Source: Chloroflexota bacterium
GTDB lineage: Bacteria > Chloroflexota > Dormibacteria > Dormibacterales > Dormibacteraceae
NCBI GenBank assembly: GCA_005889135.1
Contig: VBEK01000135.1
Span: 1 to 37,305 of the forward strand
Reading direction: 5' to 3'
DNA: 37,305 bases
Shown here one piece after another: positions 31,805-37,305 of the stretch (position 1 is the stretch's first letter; each line of letters begins with the position of its first letter). Below the pieces are notes generated by a model that worked only from the letters and a program-made list of their open reading frames with translations, did not search any database and was not told the DNA's origin. The position numbers and the translations under genes were made by a program.

Positions 31805-32644
31805 ATGGAGTTCCTTCAGCCCTCGACCTGGGCCGAGGCGCTGGACATGAAGGCCGCCCACCCCGAGACCACGCCGATCGCGGGCGGCACCGACGTCATG
31901 GTCGAGCTCAACCTCGACCACGGCCGGCCGGCGTCGATCATGGACCTCACCCGGATCAAGGACCTGACGGAGTGGGGAACGGACGACGGCCTGCTGCGCA
32001 TCGGCGCGGGAGTCACCTATACACGTCTGATCGAGGAACTGGGCGATCGGCTGCCTGGCCTGGCGATGGCCTCGCGCACCGTCGGGTCGCCGCAGATCCG
32101 CAACCGCGGCACGGTCGGCGGCAACCTCGGCACCTCCTCGCCGGCGGGTGACGCGCATCCGCCGCTGCTCGCGGCGGACGCGCAGGTCGAGGTGCACTCG
32201 AAGGCCGGCGTTCGACGCATCCCGGTGCGCGAGTTCTTCACCGGGCCGAAGAAGAACGCGATGCTCAAGGACGAGCTCATCGCCGCCTTCCTCGTCGCGC
32301 CCGCGCCCGGTCCGCAGCAGTTCTCCAAGGTGGGCACGCGCAACGCCATGGTCATCGCCGTGTGCTCGTTCGCGCTCGAGCTCGACCCCGCCCACCGGCG
32401 GGTGGGCACCGGCATCGGCTCCGCGGGGCCCACCCCGCTGCGGGCGGTCCAGGCCGAGGAGTTCATCCAGGGCGAGCTCGAGTGGGAGAACCGACGCCCG
32501 CCCAGCGACGCCGCGATGGGGAGGTTCGGCGAGCTCGTCGCCGCGGCGGCGAAGCCAATCGATGATGTGCGCGGCTCCGCCGCCTATCGCCGGCACGCCC
32601 TGGCGGTGATGGCGCGACGATGTCTGCAGTGGTGCTGGACGTGA
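31805..32644 (+). CDS. Xanthine dehydrogenase FAD-binding (medium) subunit
   Basis: The 279-residue subunit binds FAD and passes electrons from the Fe-S subunit to NAD or another acceptor. FAD contacts are in PIAGGTDVMVEL (24-35) and RNRGTVGGNLGTSSPAGDAHP (99-119). It corresponds to CoxM/XdhB. The ATG at 31805 lies 2 bp after the urate oxidase stop. The gene order medium-small-large is that of cox-type operons, and the position between uricase and purine deaminase genes supports purine use. Confidence 0.92.
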   Translation: MEFLQPSTWAEALDMKAAHPETTPIAGGTDVMVELNLDHGRPASIMDLTRIKDLTEWGTDDGLLRIGAGVTYTRLIEELGDRLPGLAMASRTVGSPQIRNRGTVGGNLGTSSPAGDAHPPLLAADAQVEVHSKAGVRRIPVREFFTGPKKNAMLKDELIAAFLVAPAPGPQQFSKVGTRNAMVIAVCSFALELDPAHRRVGTGIGSAGPTPLRAVQAEEFIQGELEWENRRPPSDAAMGRFGELVAAAAKPIDDVRGSAAYRRHALAVMARRCLQWCWT

Positions 32645-33087
32645 GGATCGAAACCACGATCAACGGCGAGCCGCGCGTGGCCGAGGACGTCTGGCCGGGT
32701 GAGAGCCTCCTCTACGTGCTGCGCGAACGCTTCGGCCTGTACGGCTCCAAGAACGCCTGCGAGCAGGGCGAGTGCGGCTCGTGCTCCGTCTACCTCGACG
32801 GCGCGCTCGTGTGCGCGTGCCTCGTCCTCGGCGGCCAGGCCGGCGGCCGCTCCGTCACCACGGTCGAAGGCGTGGACGCCGATGCGGTGCAGAAAGCCTT
32901 CGTCGAGGCCGGAGCCGTGCAGTGCGGCTTCTGCACGCCGGGCCTGGTCGTCGCCGCCCACGAGCTCCTTCAACGCGTCCCGCATCCCACCGACGGGGAG
33001 ATCCGCGAGGCCCTCGCGGGCAACGTCTGCCGCTGCACGGGCTACGGCACGATCATCGCGGCGGTGCACATGGCGGCCGGAAGATGA
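32620..33087 (+). CDS. Xanthine dehydrogenase [2Fe-2S] (small) subunit
   Basis: The 155-residue subunit carries two [2Fe-2S] clusters. The plant-type set is C47-x4-C52-x2-C55-x11-C67, and the second set is C102-x2-C105 with C137-x-C139 (CGFCTPG and CRCTGY). It relays electrons from molybdenum to FAD. The ATG at 32620 overlaps the FAD-subunit gene by 25 bp. A GTG at 32641 would give the four-base GTGA overlap that is usual in this operon and a 148-residue protein, and may be the true start. The large subunit starts in its stop (ATGA). Confidence 0.93.
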   Translation: MSAVVLDVRIETTINGEPRVAEDVWPGESLLYVLRERFGLYGSKNACEQGECGSCSVYLDGALVCACLVLGGQAGGRSVTTVEGVDADAVQKAFVEAGAVQCGFCTPGLVVAAHELLQRVPHPTDGEIREALAGNVCRCTGYGTIIAAVHMAAGR

Positions 33088-35300
33088 AGGTGGGGGAGAG
33101 CGTCAGGCGCCCGGACGCCCCGCCGAAGGTCCGCGGCACGTTCGTTTACTCGTCCGACCTGCGCGCGGAGGGGATGCTGTGGGGCGCGACGGTGCGCAGC
33201 CCTCACCCGCATGCGCGGATCCGCTCGATCGACGCGTCCGAGGCTCGCGCCATGCCTGGCGTGCATGCCGTGCTCACGCACGAGGACGTGCCAGGCAAAA
33301 AGGTCTACGGCCTTGAGATCGCCGACCAGCCCGTGCTGGCCTTCGAATTCGTCCGCTACTGGGGCGAGGCGGTGGCCGTCGTCGCCGCCGACCACCCCGA
33401 GCAGGCCCGCCGGGCCGCCGGGAAGGTCCGCGTCGACTACGAGGTGCTTCCGCCGGTGACGCGGGCCGAGGACGGCAAGGTGCTGCGCCACGTGAAGATC
33501 CGCCACGGCGACCAGTCGGCGCGCGCCGACGTCGTGGTGAAGGGCGAGTACGAGATCGGCATGCAGGACCAGGCGCCTCTCGGCCCCGAGTCCGGGCTTG
33601 CCATCCCCGACGGCGAGGGCGGCGTCGACCTGCACATCGCGACCCAATGGCTGCACGTCGACCAGCAGCAGCTGGCCGGCATCCTGGGCCTGCCGAAAGA
33701 GAAGGTACGGCTGACGATGGCCGGCATCGGCGGCGCGTTCGGCGCGCGGGAGGACCTCTCGATGCAGGCGCACGCTTGCCTCCTCGCGCTGAAGACGGGC
33801 CGGCCGGTGAAGATCTCCTACTCGCGCCCGGAGTCGTTCGTCGGCCACGTGCACCGTCACCCGGGGACGCTGAGCTACGAGCATGGCGCCAACCGAGACG
33901 GAACGCTGGTCTACGTCCGAGCGCGCATCCTGCTCGACGGCGGCGCGTACGCCTCGAGCTCGACCGCGGTGATCGCGAACGCGACCTGCTTCGCGTGCGG
34001 GCCGTATCGCGTGCCCAACGCGACGATCGACGGCATCGTCGTGTACAGCAACAACCCGCCGTGTGGAGCGATGCGCGGGTTCGGCTCGGTCCAGAACTGC
34101 TACGCGCACGAGGCGCAGATGGACAAGCTGGCCACCGCCCTGGGGATGGATCCAGTCGAGCTCCGGATCAAGAACGCGCTCGAGACGGGAGACCGCGCGA
34201 TCACCGGGCAGGCGATCGACGGCCCCGTCCCCGTCGCCGAGCTTTTGCGCCGGGTACGCAGCTTCCCTCTCCCCCTCGGGGAAGAGGGTGAGGGTGAGGG
34301 GCGAGAGCTGTTTCTTCCCGGAGGGGTGTCGAACACCACCCATGGCGAAGGCGTCAAGCGTGGCGTCGGCTACGCCGCGGGCTTCAAAAACATCGGCTAC
34401 TCCGAAGGCTTCGACGACTACTCCACGGCCCGCGTCCGCCTGTTCGTGCACCACGGCAAGCCACGAGTCGAGGTCCACACCGCCGCCGCCGAGGTGGGGC
34501 AGGGTGTCGCCCTCGTCCAGGCCCAGGTCGCGGGCAGCGAGCTCGGCGTAACCGACGTCGTCGTGCTGAACGCCGACACCCGCGTCGGCTCCGCCGGCTC
34601 GTCGTCCGCCTCGCGCCAGACCTACATCACCGGCGGCGCGGTCAAGGCCGCGTCAGAAGCCGTTTGCCGGCGCGTGCTGGACCTCGCGGAGTCGGAGCTG
34701 CACCCAGGGAGCGAGCTGCGGATCGAGAACGACTCCATCGTCGATGCCGGCGGCAAGCCGATGGTCTCCCTCGCGACGCTGCTCGGCGACGCGGTGATCG
34801 AGGAGACACGCGAGTTCCGGCCGCGCAAGACCCATCACCTCGACCCGGACACCGGCCAGTCCGACGCCCACATGCAGTTTGCCTTCGCCGCCCACCGCGC
34901 CGTGGTCGACGTCGACACCGAGCTCGGCCTCGTCAAGGTCGTCGAGCTCGCGACCGCCCAGGACGTGGGCAAGGCGATCAACCCGCTCGCGGTGCAGGGT
35001 CAGCTCGAGGGCGGCGCCGCGCAGGGCCTCGGCCTGGCGGTGATGGAGGAGATCCAGGTCAAAGACGGCGTGATCAAGAACGCGTCCTTCACCGACTACC
35101 TGCTGCCGACGATCCTCGACATGCCGCCGGTGAAGATGGACATCCTCGAGCTCGGCGACCCGAACTCGCCCTACGGGCTCAAGGGCGTCGGAGAGCCGCC
35201 GACCATCTCCTCGGGTCCGGCCATCGTCGCGGCCATCCGCGCCGCCACCGGCCGCGCGATCGACCGCGTGCCCGTCCGTCCGCAAGACCTGACCTTGTGA
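33084..35300 (+). CDS. Xanthine dehydrogenase molybdenum-binding (large) subunit
   Basis: The 738-residue catalytic subunit oxidises hypoxanthine and xanthine to urate. Motifs are GIGGAFGARED (molybdopterin, near 213-223), GAMRGFGSVQN with an active-site-loop Arg (~330-340), HGEGVKRGVGYAAGFKNIGYSEGFDD (~417-442) and the catalytic Glu704 in LKGVGEPP. The linker at ~393-408 is encoded by a G-rich palindromic repeat (34265-34301) that keeps the frame open. It is the last of the three subunits and overlaps both neighbours by four bases. Substrate assignment rests on the operon (adenine deaminase, uricase). Confidence 0.92.
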   Translation: MKVGESVRRPDAPPKVRGTFVYSSDLRAEGMLWGATVRSPHPHARIRSIDASEARAMPGVHAVLTHEDVPGKKVYGLEIADQPVLAFEFVRYWGEAVAVVAADHPEQARRAAGKVRVDYEVLPPVTRAEDGKVLRHVKIRHGDQSARADVVVKGEYEIGMQDQAPLGPESGLAIPDGEGGVDLHIATQWLHVDQQQLAGILGLPKEKVRLTMAGIGGAFGAREDLSMQAHACLLALKTGRPVKISYSRPESFVGHVHRHPGTLSYEHGANRDGTLVYVRARILLDGGAYASSSTAVIANATCFACGPYRVPNATIDGIVVYSNNPPCGAMRGFGSVQNCYAHEAQMDKLATALGMDPVELRIKNALETGDRAITGQAIDGPVPVAELLRRVRSFPLPLGEEGEGEGRELFLPGGVSNTTHGEGVKRGVGYAAGFKNIGYSEGFDDYSTARVRLFVHHGKPRVEVHTAAAEVGQGVALVQAQVAGSELGVTDVVVLNADTRVGSAGSSSASRQTYITGGAVKAASEAVCRRVLDLAESELHPGSELRIENDSIVDAGGKPMVSLATLLGDAVIEETREFRPRKTHHLDPDTGQSDAHMQFAFAAHRAVVDVDTELGLVKVVELATAQDVGKAINPLAVQGQLEGGAAQGLGLAVMEEIQVKDGVIKNASFTDYLLPTILDMPPVKMDILELGDPNSPYGLKGVGEPPTISSGPAIVAAIRAATGRAIDRVPVRPQDLTL
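34265..34301. repeat. G-rich palindromic interspersed-repeat-like sequence inside the large-subunit gene
   Basis: CCCTCTCCCC (34265-34274), a 3-base loop and GGGGAAGAGGG (34278-34288, one bulged A) form a stem, followed by two TGAGGG direct repeats and a final G. This pattern is known from short intergenic palindromic repeats in many bacterial genomes. Here it lies within a coding region and reads PLPLGEEGEGEG in the protein, in frame. Confidence 0.65.
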
Positions 35301-36631
35301 CGCTGCTCCTCAAGGCGGGGCTGCTCTGGACCGGCGTCCGCGAGATCGAGGACGGCTGGTTGCTGGTCCGGGACGGGTTCGTCGACCAGATCGGTTCGGG
35401 GGCGGCGCCACACGCCGACGAGGTCGTCGACGAGCCCAGCTGCGTCGCCATGCCGGGCCTCGTCAACGCCCACGACCACATGTACCAGTGGGCGACGCGC
35501 GGCTACGTGCCCGACGGGACGCTGTTCGAGTGGCTGCGGGCCCTTTACCCGGTATGGGCGCGCATGGACGCCGAGGTGGTGCGGGCCGCCGCCCGCGCGG
35601 CGATGGCGAAGCTGCTGCTGTCCGGCTGCACGCTGTCGACCGACCACCACTACGTCTTTCCGCGCGGCAAGCCCGGCCTGTTCGAAGCCCTGGTCGAAAC
35701 AGCGCGCGGGCTCGGCCTGCGCTTCCATCCCTGCCGCGGCTCGATGTCGCTGGGTGAGTCGAAGGGCGGGCTGCCGCCAGACACCGTGGTCGAGGAGCAC
35801 GACGCGATCCTCGCCCACACCGAGGAGATGATCGAGCGTTTCCACGACCCGAACCCTGGATCCATGTGCCGGGTGGTGGTCGCGCCGTGCTCGCCGTTTT
35901 CCGTCACGCCCGAGCTGATGCGCGACTCGGCCGCCCTGGCCCGCAAGCACAGGCTGCGTCTCCACACCCACCTCGCCGAGACGCTCGACGAAGAGCGGTT
36001 CTGCGTCGAGAGGCTCGGCGTCCGACCCTTCGAGCTGATGGAGGAGCTGGGCTGGACAGGCGACGACGTCTGGTACGCGCACGGCATCCACCTGAGCGAC
36101 GCCGAGGTCGACCGCGTGGCGGAGGTGAAGACGGGAATCGCCCACTGTCCCTCGAGCAACATGCGCCTGGGCGCCGGAACCTGCCGCGTGGAGGAGCTTG
36201 TGCGTGCCGGGGCGCGCGTGGGTCTGGGGGTGGACGGCGCGGCGAGCAACGAGGACGCCAACCTGGCGATGGAGGCGCACCAGGCGCTGCTCCTGGCCCG
36301 GGTGCGCAACGCGTCGCCGCAGGCGCTGGACGCGCGCACCGCATGGCGCCTGGCCACGAAGGGCGGCGCGGACTGCCTCGGCCGCGACGACTGCGGCGAG
36401 CTCGCGCCGGGCAGGTGCGCCGATGTCGCGTGCTTCCGCGTCGACGACCTGGCCCACGCCGGGATCAAAGACCCGCTTGCCGGCCTGGCCCTTGCGCCGC
36501 CGGCGCGGGCTCAGACCGTGCTCGTCAACGGCCGGGTCGTGGTGAAGGATGGGAGGCTGCTCACCGCCGACGAAGGGGAGGTCGCCCGGGAGATTGGCGC
36601 CGTCAGCACCCGGCTTAGGAGGAGCGAATGA
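35297..36631 (+). CDS. 8-oxoguanine deaminase-like amidohydrolase
   Basis: The 444-residue enzyme belongs to the AtzB/TrzN-like branch of amidohydrolases. Metal ligands are H59 and H61 (NAHDHMYQ), H225 with E228 (LHTHLAET), H262 (AHGIHLSD) and D313 (GVDGAASNED). The stretch STDHHYVFPRG (114-124) and HPCRGSMSLGESKGGLPPD (144-162) match the 8-oxoguanine deaminase group, which makes urate from 8-oxoguanine; guanine-like purines are another option. Its product would enter the operon at the urate or xanthine level. The GTG at 35297 overlaps the large-subunit stop (GTGA) and the next gene overlaps its stop (ATGA). Confidence 0.85.
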   Translation: MTLLLKAGLLWTGVREIEDGWLLVRDGFVDQIGSGAAPHADEVVDEPSCVAMPGLVNAHDHMYQWATRGYVPDGTLFEWLRALYPVWARMDAEVVRAAARAAMAKLLLSGCTLSTDHHYVFPRGKPGLFEALVETARGLGLRFHPCRGSMSLGESKGGLPPDTVVEEHDAILAHTEEMIERFHDPNPGSMCRVVVAPCSPFSVTPELMRDSAALARKHRLRLHTHLAETLDEERFCVERLGVRPFELMEELGWTGDDVWYAHGIHLSDAEVDRVAEVKTGIAHCPSSNMRLGAGTCRVEELVRAGARVGLGVDGAASNEDANLAMEAHQALLLARVRNASPQALDARTAWRLATKGGADCLGRDDCGELAPGRCADVACFRVDDLAHAGIKDPLAGLALAPPARAQTVLVNGRVVVKDGRLLTADEGEVAREIGAVSTRLRRSE

Positions 36632-36954
36632 GCGAGATGGCCGTCCTGGTGATCAGGATCAGAAAAGAGCAGGCGGGAGAGTATGAGCGCCTGTTTCAGC
36701 AGGAGGAGCTGCCCCGATGGCGCGACTACCACCAACGTGGGCTCTTCAAGAGTGCGCGAATCTTTCGCTCCGCCTTCGGCAGCAGCGAAAGCGACGACAT
36801 CGCCAATTACGTGATCGCGGTGGAGTCAGAGGGAGAAGGCCACCACGAGCATGACAACGACCCTGGTTTCCGGTCCTTCAACGAGCGGGCCGATGCGTTT
36901 CAACCGGAGGATCCGTTGGTCTTCGGAGGCGAGCCCCTCTTCAGCGTCGGCTGA
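36628..36954 (+). CDS. Small protein with dimeric alpha/beta-barrel-like pattern, unknown function
   Basis: The 108-residue protein has the alternating strand-helix pattern of EthD/ABM-like ferredoxin-fold domains (MAVLVIRIRKEQAGEYERLFQQ at 4-25; NYVIAVESEGEG at ~60-71). A His/Asp-rich loop HHEHDNDPGF (72-81) could bind a metal. No family is recognised with certainty. Its ATG overlaps the stop of the amidohydrolase gene (ATGA), so it is the last gene of the purine operon. A role linked to a purine intermediate is possible but unproven. Confidence 0.7.
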   Translation: MSEMAVLVIRIRKEQAGEYERLFQQEELPRWRDYHQRGLFKSARIFRSAFGSSESDDIANYVIAVESEGEGHHEHDNDPGFRSFNERADAFQPEDPLVFGGEPLFSVG

Positions 36955-37176
36955 CCCCCGAGGCGCAGCCGCTACTCGAGCTGTCTCGGCTTCCAGCTCC
37001 GCGACAAGCGGTCCCAGTGCGCGTGCAGATTTGCGGATTGATCTCCGAGCGCGAACCGTCGCGAGGCGCTTGCGAACACAAACCTTGCCAACGACATCAT
37101 CCAGCGCATCTCGACCTCAACCAACCGCTGGGCGACGCGGCTTATTCTGCGGGTCGGGGACGATCCTGTCTGGTCA
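36955..37176. other. Intergenic region between convergent purine genes
   Basis: This 222-bp stretch has no recognisable gene on either strand. A weak 6-bp stem (GAGCTG and CAGCTC, around 36973-36995) is the only hairpin noted, without a T-tract. Short open frames cross it but show no family motif and are probably chance frames in GC-rich DNA. Confidence 0.5.
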
Positions 37177-37305
37177 TCACCAGGCGGGGCGTATGTGCTC
37201 GCCCCTGGAGGGCTCGAGGCCGCGCATGAGCGTCTTCACGGTCCGGCCTCGGATGCGCTGTCCCTCGTGGGCGCTGAACTGATTCTTGTAAAGCAGGTCC
37301 TCGCG
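37177..37305 (-). CDS. Amidohydrolase C-terminal end, probably allantoinase (cut by window edge)
   Basis: On the reverse strand the window edge enters an open frame that ends with TGA at 37177-37179 (42 residues seen). The visible part, EDLLYKNQFSAHEGQRIRGR followed by TVKTLMRG, matches the C-terminal beta-barrel segment of allantoinases and dihydropyrimidinases, where the chain returns to the small beta-sandwich (a Y/H-x-G then RGR-V-x-T-x-x-RG pattern). Allantoinase opens the ring of allantoin, the product of the neighbouring operon, so this is the most likely identity. Only the tail is present, so the active site cannot be checked. Confidence 0.65.
   Translation of the reverse strand, partial: REDLLYKNQFSAHEGQRIRGRTVKTLMRGLEPSRGEHIRPAW

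Noticed and set aside
37017-37282. Plus-strand open frames at the right end
   Set aside because: They lie opposite the amidohydrolase tail, which has a clear family pattern, and none shows a motif or a ribosome site.

Overview
This is a GC-rich bacterial window with very short intergenic gaps and many ATGA/GTGA/TTGA start-stop overlaps. It holds two F420-type luciferase-like oxidoreductases, a CebR-type sugar operon, a CoxL-type molybdenum hydroxylase and full urate catabolism. This gene content fits a soil member of the Dormibacterota/Chloroflexota or a deep Actinomycetota lineage; the phylum is an inference from gene content, because no rRNA or other marker gene is present. No tRNA, rRNA, CRISPR or insertion sequence was seen.

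Layout. (1) 1-674(-): the N-terminal part of a membrane glycosyltransferase, cut by the window edge. (2) 757-6822: a cellobiose/beta-glucoside operon (LacI/CebR-like regulator, lipoprotein binding protein, two ABC permeases, GH1 beta-glucosidase). It has a near-consensus promoter framed by two CebR-like boxes, and it is flanked on both sides by 42-bp-period repeat arrays that share an 18-bp core in opposite orientation. (3) 6841-11413(-): a tight six-gene operon (HAD phosphatase, PPK2 polyphosphate kinase, SnoaL-like protein, cupin, Rieske oxygenase, medium-chain reductase). (4) 11399-17374: a second HAD whose 5' end overlaps the first, a PLP dehydratase, a lipoprotein, an LLM oxidoreductase, a kinase-less membrane sensor with a GAF-like tail, and two small membrane proteins. 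(5) 17422-21788: a small 42-bp-spaced repeat, a large flotillin/SPFH protein with a strong terminator, and a single reading frame that carries a surface protein, an LPNTG sorting signal and a sortase domain. (6) 21793-28494: an SDR convergent with a five-gene leftward catabolic operon (CoxL-like molybdenum hydroxylase without its own FAD and Fe-S subunits, acyl-CoA ligase, alpha/beta hydrolase, divergent crotonase, LLM oxidoreductase). (7) 28528-36954: a nine-gene purine operon (adenine deaminase, OHCU decarboxylase, HIU hydrolase, urate oxidase, three xanthine dehydrogenase subunits, 8-oxoguanine-deaminase-like amidohydrolase, small barrel protein), followed by the 3' tail of a probable allantoinase on the other strand.

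How the genes work together. The ceb-like module should sense, import and hydrolyse cello-oligosaccharides. The purine operon should take adenine, and probably guanine or 8-oxoguanine, through xanthine and urate to allantoin, with allantoinase next door. The divergent CoxL-like operon looks like a separate, uncharacterised route that activates an organic acid to its CoA ester; its hydroxylase may borrow the small subunits of the purine operon.

Most worth a second look: the sortase fused to its own sorting signal, the inverted 42-bp arrays around the sugar operon, the orphan CoxL-like operon, and a G-rich palindromic repeat embedded in frame in the xanthine dehydrogenase gene.
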